A stretch of 64,000 nt of DNA from Thermoplasmatales archaeon E-plasma (GCA_000496135.1 KI542675.1:496001-560000); one strand, 5' to 3'. Shown: positions 1 through 12,504, counted from the stretch's first letter. Program-made: numbers and translations. The notes: generated from the sequence alone by a model not told the origin.

Positions 1-549
1 TATGAGCTTAACCTTGTCATTCTCCACGTTATATGGAATAGTATATCCCGCATCTCCAACATCATCCCGGCAGTTTATTCTTTTGAATTCACCCTTTCTG
101 TTTTTTTCTTCTATGGTGATATTTCCTATGACGCTGGCTCCATTTTCCTCAGGTCTCAATTTAAAATCTTCCCGCATAAGCGTTGTGATAACCTCAAGGT
201 CTTCGGCCAGCATATTTGATTCGTCCTGTGTATGGAATTTATAATCCTTCCACCCTTCTGATATGTAATACATTTCCCTCAAGGTTGAAGATTTCTGGCT
301 CTTTATCATATCCATAATAAATTCGATTGTGTAGAGAGCCTTTGCCATGAACTGGGCACCATCAGTGGTCCTGGCACTTCTGGATACAAATGACCCGCCA
401 TATTTCCAAACATTCATTGCCTGATCAAACACTATATTATCTTTGGTTCTTGAGGATAATTTAAGTTCGGGTACCTCTCCGGAAATGAGTTCATTGTACA
501 TCTTTTCAACAAGTTTGATGAGTACTTCATCTGTTTTTATATTAACCAT
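1..549 (-). CDS. top6A: DNA topoisomerase VI subunit A, N-terminal part (runs off the window)
   Basis: Catalytic subunit of the archaeal type IIB topoisomerase, which cuts both DNA strands through a tyrosine and works as an A2B2 complex with subunit B. Read on the minus strand from the ATG at 549, 183 codons are open to the window edge, beginning MVNIKTDEVL. The segment TLREMYYISEGW at about residues 97-108 matches the winged-helix active site of the Spo11/Top6A family, where one of the paired tyrosines is the nucleophile. The Toprim domain lies outside the window. Its start overlaps the end of top6B by 8 bases, so the two are translationally coupled and co-transcribed, B first. The family call is firm; only the C-terminus is missing. 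Confidence 0.9.
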   Translation of the reverse strand, partial: MVNIKTDEVLIKLVEKMYNELISGEVPELKLSSRTKDNIVFDQAMNVWKYGGSFVSRSARTTDGAQFMAKALYTIEFIMDMIKSQKSSTLREMYYISEGWKDYKFHTQDESNMLAEDLEVITTLMREDFKLRPEENGASVIGNITIEEKNRKGEFKRINCRDDVGDAGYTIPYNVENDKVKLI

Positions 550-2395
550 CCTGTTCCACCTCACTGTTTCGCAGATCCCAATCACCTGGAAGAGGTTCAG
601 CCCCCTGTATTTTGGAAACATCTATTCCGGTGAAATAGTAATCTGTTCCCGGGTATTGCCCCGGCCATTGAACAAAGTTCTGAAATACCCTCTCTTCGGC
701 AGGTTTCAGGTCACTGATCTCTAAATCTGTACTCCTGTCTTCCATGCCTCCGAATACAGCCTTCAGAGTAAATTTATGAGTAGATCTTGTGAAGTTGAAT
801 ATCTCTGTGCGTATATTATATCCTGAATCGGCTTGAATCGCTTCTTCATGGATAAATACCACATTTGCAATTTTGGATACCACAGGATTAATATCTGGAA
901 CATCTTTTCCAAGTATTAAAGAGCATTTGCTGGCAATCTCCGGGATAAGTCTCCTGAAAAGATTGAATTTCTCGGCGACCTTCTTCATTTTATCTTTTCG
1001 GTTACCAAAGGTTTTCAGCATTCTCATTTCCTGCTTTATTGCAGCTTTGATTTCGTCTGTTATGATTTCCACGCTGGATATAGCCTCCTTTGATTCAGAG
1101 GTATAAGGCAGCCTTGGGCCATATACATGGACGAGAATGATGGCTGGACCATATGGCTGACCTTTTCCCTGTTTCTGTTCAAGTCCGTATGTTCTCCAGT
1201 CCAGATCGAAAACGGATTGCGTTATAGCGCATGAACCAGGCTGATAGAGCAGGGGAACCTTGTTGGCAAACCGTATTATCCTGACCGGCTGGTCACCGGG
1301 AAGGTATCCTCCGTAGACCATGCCCACTTCTACAGAAAAAGGATTTCCATTGTATACACTTGCTTTCCTTGTAACAGGTCTTCCATAGAATTCAGGTCTC
1401 TCCTCTCCGTATATGCTCATCATTCCTCTTCTGATAAATTCCTCCCCAATTGGAGAGAGACTCTCCTGTGAGGGGGGCATAAGTTTTGCCTTCTGTATGG
1501 ATTCTCTGAGAGAGGATATCTCCTTATTGTTCAGCGATGACGGGAGAACTTCAGCCTTAAGCCCTGCTGCGTTAATGATCTCACTTGCAGTATTATCGCT
1601 GACTCTGCTGAAATCATCAGCAAGGAATCTTAAGAGGGTCTTTGCTGATGTGGACTTCGCCATTGTTATCAGTTCCCCTATTTCAATTCCATACGGATGA
1701 GGTTTTACCGCCTTTGATATGTAGGGAGCCTTCTCTATATTCCTGTTAAAATGTATCCTGTTGCCATCCGGATCCACAAATGTGATGCTTGCATGTGGAT
1801 TTACGACGGCACTTTCTTTCAGATATTCAATTGTTGACTGTCTTCCAGTTACGTATCTTCCCTTTGCAGTAATGGACACGCTTGTCCCGTGTGGTCTATC
1901 CCAGATAAATGGTTCCTGAGTCTTTATATCTGCTTTATTTTCTTTGACATTTATTCCCAGGATGAAACGAAATGCCACGTCATCCTGATCCCTCTTCGTC
2001 TCAACGCGGGCCTTTTCTCCAGTGGTAAGCTGGCCATAAAGGATTGCCGCCGTAATGCCAAGTCCCTGCTGTCCCCTTGACTGCCTGATCACATGAAATC
2101 TTGATCCGTACAGCAGTTGACCAAAAACCCTTGGAACCTGAGTTCTTTCAATACCGGGACCGTTGTCTGAAACAGTTACATTAAATATATCATCTGAAAC
2201 TCTTGAAATGGAAACAACAATCTCAGGTAAAATCGCATATTCGTCACAGGCATCAAGTGAATTGTCAAAAGCCTCCTTGACAATCATGAAAAGAGATTTT
2301 TGCGGCGAATCAAATCCAAGAATGTGCCTGTTTTTCTCGAAGAATTCAGATAGAGAAACCTCACGATACTGTGTCTGTTCCTTAGCTTTGGCCAT
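542..2395 (-). CDS. top6B: DNA topoisomerase VI subunit B
   Basis: ATPase subunit of topoisomerase VI; ATP binding and dimerisation drive strand passage with subunit A. The N-terminus is a GHKL ATPase: FDNSLDACDEY holds the Mg-binding Asn and is followed by DNGPGI and the GQQGLGIT lid. An H2TH-like linker, a transducer domain (with the KQGKGQPYG stretch) and a C-terminal Ig-like region follow. About 617 residues is a normal full length. I chose the ATG at 2395 (MAKAKEQTQ); the frame can also open at a TTG six codons upstream, but the ATG gives the usual N-terminus. It is the first gene of a leftward pair with top6A. Confidence 0.93.
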   Translation of the reverse strand: MAKAKEQTQYREVSLSEFFEKNRHILGFDSPQKSLFMIVKEAFDNSLDACDEYAILPEIVVSISRVSDDIFNVTVSDNGPGIERTQVPRVFGQLLYGSRFHVIRQSRGQQGLGITAAILYGQLTTGEKARVETKRDQDDVAFRFILGINVKENKADIKTQEPFIWDRPHGTSVSITAKGRYVTGRQSTIEYLKESAVVNPHASITFVDPDGNRIHFNRNIEKAPYISKAVKPHPYGIEIGELITMAKSTSAKTLLRFLADDFSRVSDNTASEIINAAGLKAEVLPSSLNNKEISSLRESIQKAKLMPPSQESLSPIGEEFIRRGMMSIYGEERPEFYGRPVTRKASVYNGNPFSVEVGMVYGGYLPGDQPVRIIRFANKVPLLYQPGSCAITQSVFDLDWRTYGLEQKQGKGQPYGPAIILVHVYGPRLPYTSESKEAISSVEIITDEIKAAIKQEMRMLKTFGNRKDKMKKVAEKFNLFRRLIPEIASKCSLILGKDVPDINPVVSKIANVVFIHEEAIQADSGYNIRTEIFNFTRSTHKFTLKAVFGGMEDRSTDLEISDLKPAEERVFQNFVQWPGQYPGTDYYFTGIDVSKIQGAEPLPGDWDLRNSEVEQDG

Positions 2396-2511
2396 CTTAA
2401 CACTTAAATGCAAATAGTAAATGAATTTTTATTCTATTTCTGTTATTCGCGGAATTTATTATTCAGTAAAAATATATAATAATAAGATATGTTTTGTTTA
2501 TAATTATTAAT

Positions 2512-3528
2512 TTATCTCATGAACAGATCCGATGCAATCTTATTGCCAAGCTTGCCAAATTCATCGCTGGTGAATATTCCATATTCTGTAATATAGCCAG
2601 TTACATATTTAGCAGGAGTAACATCGAAAGCAGGATTTTTGGCTCTGCTTGTCTCCGGGCTATGTCTCACACCATTAATAACCAGAACTTCATCCTCTCC
2701 TCTTTCTTCAATGGGTATTTCGGCGCCAGACTTTATTTTGAAATCGAATGTGCTTGCAGGAGCAGCCACATAGAACGGAATTCCATTTTCTCTGGCTAAA
2801 ACAGCCTTTTCATATGTTCCAATTTTGTTTGCAAAATCTCCATTTGCTCCTATTCTGTCTGCACCTACTATGGCAAGATCGACATCTCCTCTATGCATGT
2901 AAAATCCAGCGGCATTATCTGCAATGATTGCGTGATCTATACCCTCCTGTCCCAATTCCCATGCAGTGAGCCTTGCTCCCTGCAGCCTGGGTCTGGTCTC
3001 ATCCACATATACAAATATGTTCTTTCCTGATTCCTTTGCAACTCTCATGGGGGCCAGTGCGGTTCCCCAATCCAGTACTGCAAGTGCTCCAGCGTTGCAG
3101 TGGGTTAGAAGATGGGCGCCGTCTTTAATCAAAGCATTTCCATATTCTCCAATTTTTTTGCATCTCCCGGATATTTCGTTTGCATATCTTTCAGCGGCAT
3201 TCAGTTCAAAGTTTTCCCTTTTCATAAAGTTGATTGCCTTGAACAGATCAAAGGCGGTTGGCCTGGTAGAGGCAATAAGTTTCTCAATCTCTTCCATATT
3301 TTCTCCCTGAATCTTTGACATCGCTAAACCATATGCTGCAGTTACACCTATGGCAGGGGCTCCCCTAACAACCATATCTTTTATAGAATAAGCAATATCA
3401 CTGGCATTTTTTGCATCATAAATTTCCATGGAAACCGGAAGCTTTCTCTGGTCGATCATTCGAACTATACCATTCTCATACCAGACTGCTCTCAACTTTC
3501 TTTCCTTTCCATCAACAACCATTTTCAT
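2512..3528 (-). CDS. mtnA: S-methyl-5-thioribose-1-phosphate isomerase (MtnA / eIF2B-like family)
   Basis: Isomerises 5-methylthioribose-1-phosphate to the ribulose form in methionine salvage. Archaeal members may instead or also act on ribose-1,5-bisphosphate or related pentose phosphates. Visible motifs are RGAPAIG (residues 55-61), LTHCNAGAL with the catalytic Cys144, DETRPRLQGARLTAW, and VGADRI with the catalytic Asp224. The length of 338 residues is normal. The start has a GGAG five bases before the ATG at 3528; a second in-frame ATG lies two codons later. It lies alone between top6B and a divergent membrane protein, with no other salvage gene nearby. Substrate preference cannot be settled from sequence. 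Confidence 0.87.
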   Translation of the reverse strand: MKMVVDGKERKLRAVWYENGIVRMIDQRKLPVSMEIYDAKNASDIAYSIKDMVVRGAPAIGVTAAYGLAMSKIQGENMEEIEKLIASTRPTAFDLFKAINFMKRENFELNAAERYANEISGRCKKIGEYGNALIKDGAHLLTHCNAGALAVLDWGTALAPMRVAKESGKNIFVYVDETRPRLQGARLTAWELGQEGIDHAIIADNAAGFYMHRGDVDLAIVGADRIGANGDFANKIGTYEKAVLARENGIPFYVAAPASTFDFKIKSGAEIPIEERGEDEVLVINGVRHSPETSRAKNPAFDVTPAKYVTGYITEYGIFTSDEFGKLGNKIASDLFMR

Positions 3529-3742
3529 GTGATCTCCAGTTTATTTTTTCAAAGTATTTTAACGATTTCAATTAAACTCTTTCAGATCAATTTTTCTGAA
3601 ATTTTTTTATAATTAAGAATGTGGAAATTACCATGAACTGTGATATTCTTGCTATAACTTCACGTTTTCTAATAACTTCGAATATTGGATGTACCTTATA
3701 TGTAAAGCAGAATAAATTAATTAACAGATTGTATTTTCATAT

Positions 3743-4210
3743 ATGTATAATAGGAATGCAAAACATTCAAATGTGTTGAATATAAAAACTGTATTAATTT
3801 TTATAACAACGAGTTTTATCTATTTGTTATCCGGGATAATCATTCTGATGATTGATATGATAGCTGGTCTGGGAATCAGGAGGGACGCCATATTTATCAT
3901 GTGGCTCTTTGGTTTTGTTGCCATGATAGTATTCGGATTATCCTACATGTTTGTATCTGGATTCACAAGAAATAAGGCACTCATGAATTCAACTATGAAA
4001 TATGAATACATTTTTCTGAATATTGGTGTAATAACATTCTTTGCAGGATTTTCAGGTATTATTGCTGCAGATTTTACACTGGATATCGCAGGGGCAGGGC
4101 TGATGCTCTTGATTATTGCAATAACACTGCACATTTTTAATATTGCTTTTAGTGCATTTTCCGGTAATCAGAACAACACTAAGGAAAGGAACTTCACTGA
4201 TTCGCAGTAG
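3743..4210 (+). CDS. hypothetical four-helix membrane protein
   Basis: I do not recognise this 155-residue protein. Hydrophobic segments lie at about residues 15-40, 50-72, 88-108 and 112-135, suggesting four membrane helices with short loops and a polar tail rich in Asn, Lys and Glu. There are no obvious metal or nucleotide motifs. The stretch before the ATG is very AT-rich and fits a leaderless or short-leader transcript. It stands alone between the divergent mtnA and the tRNA-Lys/RNA polymerase operon. Confidence 0.6.
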   Translation: MYNRNAKHSNVLNIKTVLIFITTSFIYLLSGIIILMIDMIAGLGIRRDAIFIMWLFGFVAMIVFGLSYMFVSGFTRNKALMNSTMKYEYIFLNIGVITFFAGFSGIIAADFTLDIAGAGLMLLIIAITLHIFNIAFSAFSGNQNNTKERNFTDSQ

Positions 4211-4337
4211 GAATCCAATGAATAAAGTCATTTACAAAAAAGGATCTCTTCATGTTGTTAGTATGTCCCATATAAATAGCATTAATATGTGAGGGAAAAC
4301 CCATATCAAAAAATGAAAGAATGTTTATATCAAGTTA

Positions 4338-4344
4338 TTATATA
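4338..4344 (+). promoter_or_regulatory. TATA-like box for tRNA-Lys (and perhaps the rpo operon)
   Basis: The sequence TTATATA lies 21-27 bases before the mature tRNA 5' end, which is the expected spacing for an archaeal TBP site. rpoH begins 17 bases after the tRNA and no separate promoter fits between them, so the same transcript may continue into the RNA polymerase operon. Confidence 0.5.
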
Positions 4345-4364
4345 CCGATTGCCATCAAAAGCCG

Positions 4365-4438
4365 GGGCCCGTAGCTTAGCTAGGTAGAGCATCTGGCTTT
4401 TAACCAGAGGGTCAGGGGTTCGAATCCCCTCGGGCCCG
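4365..4438 (+). tRNA. tRNA-Lys (anticodon TTT)
   Basis: A complete cloverleaf is visible. The acceptor stem GGGCCCG (4365-4371) pairs with CGGGCCC (4431-4437) and the discriminator is G. The D arm holds GTAGCTTAGCTAGGTAGAGC. The anticodon arm CTGG-CTTTTAA-CCAG carries TTT. The T arm GGGGTTCGAATCCCC is perfect. No intron is seen and CCA is not encoded. It lies directly upstream of rpoH. Confidence 0.97.
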
Positions 4439-4454
4439 TAAGGAGTTGAAAAAA

Positions 4455-4718
4455 ATGAGTAAATTTAATGTGCTTCATCATGAATTGGTACCAGAACACC
4501 ACGTTGTTGAAATCAAGGAAGAGGAAAAGGTTCTTAATGCATTGGGAATTACCAAGGACTCATTGCCAAAAATTAGCAGAAATGATGCGGCATTGAAAAC
4601 ACTGGAAGAAATGCATGGAAAAATCGAGGCGGGGAGAATAATAAAGATCGTAAGGAAGAGCTCTACTCTTGGTTTCACAGAATATTACAGGGTAGTGAGT
4701 AATGAGGTTTTTAAATGA
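4455..4718 (+). CDS. rpoH: RNA polymerase subunit H (Rpo5)
   Basis: Small archaeal RNA polymerase subunit equal to the C-terminal domain of eukaryotic RPB5; it sits at the downstream jaw. The 87-residue protein begins [18 protein letters not shown], and the HxLVPxH pattern and the C-terminal YYRVV are typical. The ATG at 4455 is preceded at nine bases by AAGGAG (4440-4445), which settles the start over the TTG at 4446. It overlaps rpoB by four bases (ATGA) and opens the conserved H-B-A'-A'' order. Confidence 0.95.
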   Translation: MSKFNVLHHELVPEHHVVEIKEEEKVLNALGITKDSLPKISRNDAALKTLEEMHGKIEAGRIIKIVRKSSTLGFTEYYRVVSNEVFK

Positions 4719-7700
4719 AGGAGCTTGTTGAAGTATTTTTTAAAACAGAAAGTGTAGTAAACCATCAGATAGAATCAATGAACCATTTTGTTGCCACTAA
4801 GGACAACACAGACAATCTAATGCAGATGATCGTGGATGAGACAAGGGTATCAGATGATGATGAACCCGGTGTTATTGTTCTGGATCCATCCAAGACTGGA
4901 GGCAAGGATATAAGGATATATTTCGGAAGACCCAGGGATAAAGGGGTTCCTTTTGGTGCTCCAACCATATGGGTAGAATCTCCGGAAATAAAGGAAGCAT
5001 CAGGTGCATCCAATCAGATTACTCCACACGAGGCAAGAATGAGGGATCTGAACTATACTGCGCCAATCATGATCAAACTCAGAGTTGTCGAGGACGGAAG
5101 GGAAAAGGATCCTGAAACCATAAAAATTGGAGATATGCCGGTGATGGTCAGATCCAAGGTATGTACTCTCTCCGGAAATAAGCTTGACAGTTACATTGAA
5201 AAGAATAACGGTCCAATAAATGCAACAAGAAAGGAAAAATTACAGTATATAGGAGAAGATCCTGATGATTCGGGTGGATACTTCATAATCAGCGGCAGTG
5301 AAAGAGTTATTGTTTCCCTTGAAGATCTCGCACCAAACAAAATTCTGGTTGAATTTGAAGAGAAATACGATACAAAGGTAGAAGTGGCAAAGGTGTTCTC
5401 CCAGACAGGTGGTTACCGTGCACTGACTTCACTGGAAAAGTCATCTGAAGGTATCATCAATGTTTCAATACCAAGTGTTGCCGGAACGGTTCCACTGGTA
5501 ATTCTGATGAAAGCCCTTGGGATGGAAAAAGATAATGAAATTCACGAGTCAATCTTTTCAAGAAATGAAATGGATCCAATTATTTACGCAAATCTGGAAG
5601 ACAGCCGAAATCCAAAGATATTTCCACCCAATGGAGTCATAACCGGAGCAGATGCAATTGCATATCTGGAAAAGAGATTTGCAGCCGGACAGGCTAAAGA
5701 ATTCAGAGAAAAGAAAGTTTCACAAATGCTGGATAAATCCCTTCTTCCGCATCTTGGAGACAAACCGGAAGACCGTTTCAAGAAAGCACTCTATCTTGGA
5801 AGAATGTCCAGATCCCTGCTGGAACTTAACCTTGGAATAAGGAAGGAGGACGATAAGGATCATCTTGCAAACAAGAGGATAAAATTGGCCGGTGATCTTC
5901 TGGATGAACTTTTCAGAAACGCATTCCAGGCAGTTATTAAGGATCTTAAATATCAGCTTGAAAGAACGTTCAACAGGAAGAAAGGCATAAAGCTGAAACC
6001 TGCGGTCAGGCAGGATTTACTTACACAGAAACTGCAGCATTCAATGTCAACGGGAAACTGGATTGGCGGACGAACAGGCGTTTCTCAGTTGCTTGACAGA
6101 GTATCAAATGTAAGTACATTGAGTCACCTGAGGAGAATAATATCTCCACTGACAAGATCTCAACCTCACTTTGAAGCAAGAGATCTTCACCCGACCCAAT
6201 GGGGAAGAATTTGTCCAAACGAAACACCGGAAGGGCAAAATTGCGGTCTTGTTAAAAATGCCGCACTCCTTATTAATGTGTCTGAAGGAATCGACTCAAC
6301 TAAAATTCTGGAATTTCTCAGGGGAATGGGACTGAAAGAACTCACCAAGGAGGATCCAAACACCGGGAGAGTCTACCTGAACGGAGATTTTGTTGGATAT
6401 CACGATGACCCTGCAGAACTGACAAAAAATGTCAGGGGAAGCAGAAGATCAGGACAGATATCTGATGAGGTCAACATAAGATACGATGAGGCAACAAGAG
6501 AAGTAATCATCAACTGTGACAGAGGCAGAATAAGGAGACCACTTCTTATCGCAGAGAATGGTAATGTAAAGATAACAAAAGTTCAGCTGGAAAAACTCAG
6601 ACTGGGCGAAATCACAATCAAGGATCTGGTGAAGCAGGGAGCAATGGAATGGATTGACTCAGAAGAAGAGGAAAATCTTTTCATTGCCATATACGCCTAC
6701 GACCTTCCAAAGGAATGTCCAAGATGTCACAGCCAGCTTTACAGAGGTGTGGTGGACTGGACAAATCCAGGAGAGGAGGTTATAGAACTTCTGTGCGAGA
6801 GATGTGGCGGTAGATTCCCGTCAGAATCTCTTCTCACAAATGAACACACACATCTTGAGATTGATCCTGCATTGATTCTGGGAGTCGTTGCATCCATGAT
6901 ACCATATCCAGAGCATAATTCTTCGCCAAGGGTTACCATGGCAGCAGCAATGACAAAGCAATCCATTGGATTATCATCAACGAACTTCAGGATAAGAACC
7001 GATACAAGAGGTCACTATATGGACTATCCGCAGAAGCCTCTTGTTAAGACGCAGGTTATGGACTACATTAAATATGATAAGAAACCAGCAGGTCAGAATT
7101 TTGTTGTTGCAATTATGTCATATCAGGGTTATAACATTCAGGACGCCATAGTATTTAATAAAGCTGCGGTGGAAAGAGGACTTGGGAGAAGCAGTTTCTT
7201 TAGAACCTATACTGCAGAGGAAAGAAGATATCCTGGAGGACAGGAGGACAGATTTGAAATTCCAACTCACGAGGTTCTGGGAGCAAGGGCAGAGGAATAC
7301 TACAAGAATCTTGATGAGAACGGAGTCATATTCCCTGAATCATACGTTGAGGGTTCAGATGTTCTTGTGGGAAAAACTTCACCGCCAAGATTCCTTGAAG
7401 AGGGTGGAGAAAAGCTTGGCCCACAGAGAAGAAGGGAATCGTCAATCACAATGCGTCCCAATGAAAAGGGATATGTGGATAACGTTATCCTTACCGTATC
7501 AGAAAGCAACAGCAGAATAGTGAAGATAAGGGTCAGGAGTCCAAGAATTCCTGAACTTGGAGATAAATTCGCTTCAAGGCATGGACAGAAGGGTGTCATC
7601 GGGTCAGTGGTGGCGCAGGAAGACATGCCTTTCACAGAGGAGGGTATTATTCCGGATATTATCATCAACCCGCATGCAATTCCTTCAAGAATGACTATCG

Positions 7701-8303
7701 GTCATATTCTGGAAATGATTGGTGGTAAAGTTGCCACTATGAGAGGATCAATAATTGACGGTACAATCTTTAAGGGAGAACCGGAAAAATCTCTTAGAGA
7801 AGATCTTGTCAAATATGGTTTCAGATATGACTCCACAGAGAGTATGTATGACGGTATTACAGGAAAAAAGCTAAAGGCCGACATATTCACAGGCGTAATT
7901 TACTATCAGAAGCTGCATCACATGGTTGCAGGGAAATTCCATGCCAGATCAAGAGGACCTGTACAGATTCTAACAAGACAGCCAACAGAGGGAAGATCCA
8001 GACAGGGAGGTCTCAGATTTGGAGAAATGGAGAGAGATACCCTTATTGCCCATGGTGCAGCAATGGTTATCAAGGACAGGCTTCTGGATCAGAGCGATGG
8101 TACAATTCTATACATCTGCGGGAACCCGAAATGCGGGGCACATTGCCATAATGGACAGGAGAAAGGGTACCTTCAAGTGTCCAGTGTGTGGAAATACTGG
8201 AAATATACATGCTGTGGAAACCAGCTATGCTTTCAAACTTATGAGAGATGAACTGATGTCAATGGGTGTAATGATGAGACTTTTACTGGGTGATATGAAA
8301 TGA
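4715..8303 (+). CDS. rpoB: RNA polymerase subunit B (Rpo2), with a frameshift near the C-terminus
   Basis: Second-largest RNA polymerase subunit, unsplit here at about 1195 residues. Lobes, the hybrid-binding region, the zinc site at CPRCHSQ and CERCGG, and the active-site segment [15 protein letters not shown] are all present. The first frame ends at 8251 with a nonsense tail after ICGNPKCG. One base over, the true end ([28 protein letters not shown]) continues to a stop at 8303. Dropping one G from GGGG at 8135-8138 restores one continuous protein and the C-terminal zinc site. The corrected end overlaps rpoA1 by four bases (ATGA), as elsewhere in the operon. An essential single-copy gene is unlikely to be truly broken, so a sequence error is the likeliest reading. 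Confidence 0.93.
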
Positions 8304-10960
8304 GTAGCTGGATTTCAAAAAGAATAAACAAGATTCAATTTGCACTGCTTTCACCTGAAGAAATCAGAAAGATGTCACAGGTGAAGGTTATAACTGCTGA
8401 TACATACGACGATGATGGATATCCAATAGAGAGAGGTCTTATGGATCTCCATATGGGTGTTATAGAACCAGGTTTGAAGTGTGCAACCTGCGGTGGAAAA
8501 GTTGATGAGTGCCCAGGGCACTTCGGGCACATAGAACTTGCAATGCCGGTTGTTCACGTTGGTTTTATAAAGGAAATAAAGACGTTTCTCGAATCCACAT
8601 GTAAAGTATGCGGCAGGATAAAACTTACAGAGGATGAAATCAAATCATATAGCGCAATATTAAACGAAGCAGCGTTCAATGAACTTGACCCGGACGGACT
8701 GGCATCAAGATCCAAAAAGGTTACAGATCAGTGTACACAGAGACTTGTATGTCCACACTGCGGCGCACAGCAGATAAAGGTAATTCTGGACAAGCCGACC
8801 ACTTTCAGGGAGGAAGGCATAAAGATCACACCAAAGGAGATCAGAGAAAGATTGGAAAGAATTCCCGACTCAGACCTTGCATTCTTTGGATTAAACAGAG
8901 AAGTGGCAAGACCAGAGTGGATGGTTCTGATGGTACTTCCAGTTCCACCACTTAATGTTAGGCCATCAATCACTCTTGAGACAGGAGAGAGAAGTGAGGA
9001 TGATCTGACTCACAAACTTGTGGATATAATAAGAATTTCACAGAGACTCAGAGAGAGCAGAGATAACGGTTCTCCTCAGCTGATCATTGAGGATCTTTGG
9101 GATTTACTGCAATTCCATGTAACCACATACTTTGACAATCAGACAGCTGGAATTCCCCCTGCAAGACACAGATCAGGAAGACCTTTGAAAACACTGGTTC
9201 AGAGAATGAAAGGAAAGGAAGGAAGATTCAGATCCAACCTGTCAGGTAAAAGAGTTAATTTTTCCGCAAGGACTGTAATTTCACCGGAGCCTTTCCTTTC
9301 TGTTAATGAAGTTGGCGTTCCGGAAAAGGCTGCCAGAGAACTAACTATACCCGTTACAATCAACCAGTTCAATCTCGAGGTTATGAGGGAATGGGTTAAG
9401 AGAGGACCTGAACCCAGGGACGAATACGGAAAATACATGTCGGGAGTCAATTATATCATAAGACCGGACCAGAGAAGAGTAAAGGTAACAAAGGCAAACG
9501 CTGAAGAAAACAGTAAGAGAATAGAAATTGGATGGGTTGTTGAAAGGCAGTTATCCGAAGGAGATATCGTTCTATTCAACAGGCAGCCATCACTTCACAG
9601 AATGTCAATGATGGGACACAGTGTGAGAATTCTCGACGGACAGACTTTCAGATTCAATCTTGCTGTGTGCACTCCATACAATGCAGATTTTGACGGAGAT
9701 GAAATGAATCTACATGTATTACAGAAGGAGGAAGCAAGGGCAGAAGCAAGGATAATAATGAAGGTTCAGGAACAGATAATGTCTCCGAGATTTGGTGGAC
9801 CTATCATAGGAGGTATTCACGACCACATAACATCGATGTTTCTTCTGACTCATGGCAATCCGGAATTCTCAGAGGAAGAAGTCATTCACATGATGAGCTA
9901 TCTGGATCTGGACGAGCCAAAGGAGTTCATAATGAGGGATGGAAAGAAATTTTTCAGGGGACGTGACATATTCTCAGTTCTGCTCCCAAAGGATTTCAAT
10001 CTCAAATTCAGAAGTAAACTCTGCGCAGGAGCAAAGGATAAATGTGAATATGAAGAAGACCCTGCAGACAAGGATGTTGTCATTATCAACGGCAAAATGA
10101 TTCATGGAACAATAGATGAGGAGGCAATTGGCCCATTCTCGGGGCAAATAATAGATAAGCTTTACAGAAAATATGGGCCTCAGGAAGCTGCCAGATTCAT
10201 AGATAATGTAACAAGGCTTGGTGTCGCATTTATAAGTCAAAGAGGCTTTTCAACCGGAATAGGGGATTATGATATCCCTGAAAACGCCATTTCTGATATT
10301 CTCCAGGTTTCAACGGAAGCAGTGCAGAAAGTTACCAAGAATATAGATATTTTCAAAGCAGGACAATTCCAGTCATCTCCAGGACGTTCCATAGAGGAAA
10401 CTCTTGAAATTGAGATAATGTCCATAACAGGTCACGCAAGGGATGAATCAGGAAAAATTGCATCTACATATCTTGGTTTGACAAATCCATCGGTTATTAT
10501 GGCCCGTTCCGGCGCAAGGGCAAAAATGCTTAACATATCTGAGGTAGCAGGAATGGTTGGTCAGCAGTCCGTAAGGGGTGAAAGACTAAACAGAGGCTAT
10601 ACTCAGAGAACATTACCGCATTTCCAGAAGGGCGATATCGGTGCAAACGCAAGAGGATTCGTGAAATCATCATATAAGGATGGATTGAATCCGCTTGAAT
10701 ATTTCATGCACAGTATTGGAGGAAGAGAGGGTCTGGTGGATATTGCAGTGAGAACTTCAAGGTCAGGATATATGCAGAGGAGACTGATCAATGCATTTGA
10801 GGATCTGAAAGTGGATGAATCAAGGAGAGTTACGGATACCGTTGGTTCAATAATTCAGTTTGACTATGGAGAGGATGGAGTCGACCCGACAAGGAGCGAC
10901 AAAGGAAAAACCATTGATCTGGACTACATTTTATTCGATATTGACCAGGAGGAAAATTAG
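8300..10960 (+). CDS. rpoA1: RNA polymerase subunit A' (Rpo1N)
   Basis: N-terminal portion of the largest, catalytic RNA polymerase subunit, which archaea divide into A' and A''. The 886-residue length is typical. The clamp zinc ligands appear as CATCGGKVDECPGH near residues 55-70 and as a second CPHCG site. The absolute signature NADFDGDEM, whose three Asp residues hold the catalytic Mg2+, is at residues 461-469. The funnel and bridge-helix region, with GGREGLVD, lies near the end. The gene abuts rpoA2 with no gap (stop at 10960, ATG at 10961). Confidence 0.97.
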   Translation: MSSWISKRINKIQFALLSPEEIRKMSQVKVITADTYDDDGYPIERGLMDLHMGVIEPGLKCATCGGKVDECPGHFGHIELAMPVVHVGFIKEIKTFLESTCKVCGRIKLTEDEIKSYSAILNEAAFNELDPDGLASRSKKVTDQCTQRLVCPHCGAQQIKVILDKPTTFREEGIKITPKEIRERLERIPDSDLAFFGLNREVARPEWMVLMVLPVPPLNVRPSITLETGERSEDDLTHKLVDIIRISQRLRESRDNGSPQLIIEDLWDLLQFHVTTYFDNQTAGIPPARHRSGRPLKTLVQRMKGKEGRFRSNLSGKRVNFSARTVISPEPFLSVNEVGVPEKAARELTIPVTINQFNLEVMREWVKRGPEPRDEYGKYMSGVNYIIRPDQRRVKVTKANAEENSKRIEIGWVVERQLSEGDIVLFNRQPSLHRMSMMGHSVRILDGQTFRFNLAVCTPYNADFDGDEMNLHVLQKEEARAEARIIMKVQEQIMSPRFGGPIIGGIHDHITSMFLLTHGNPEFSEEEVIHMMSYLDLDEPKEFIMRDGKKFFRGRDIFSVLLPKDFNLKFRSKLCAGAKDKCEYEEDPADKDVVIINGKMIHGTIDEEAIGPFSGQIIDKLYRKYGPQEAARFIDNVTRLGVAFISQRGFSTGIGDYDIPENAISDILQVSTEAVQKVTKNIDIFKAGQFQSSPGRSIEETLEIEIMSITGHARDESGKIASTYLGLTNPSVIMARSGARAKMLNISEVAGMVGQQSVRGERLNRGYTQRTLPHFQKGDIGANARGFVKSSYKDGLNPLEYFMHSIGGREGLVDIAVRTSRSGYMQRRLINAFEDLKVDESRRVTDTVGSIIQFDYGEDGVDPTRSDKGKTIDLDYILFDIDQEEN

Positions 10961-12502
<1,542 letters not shown>

Positions 12503-12504
12503 GT

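Noticed and set aside
1-724. Plus-strand frames at the left edge
   Set aside because: They are complements of top6A and the end of top6B.
8135-8138. Programmed +1 frameshifting in rpoB as the preferred explanation
   Set aside because: Five other genes show the same type of extra base without a common slippery motif, so a sequence artefact is more likely.
8019-8303. A separate small zinc-finger protein between rpoB and rpoA1
   Set aside because: Its coding part is the missing C-terminus of rpoB in a shifted frame; it has no start signal of its own.
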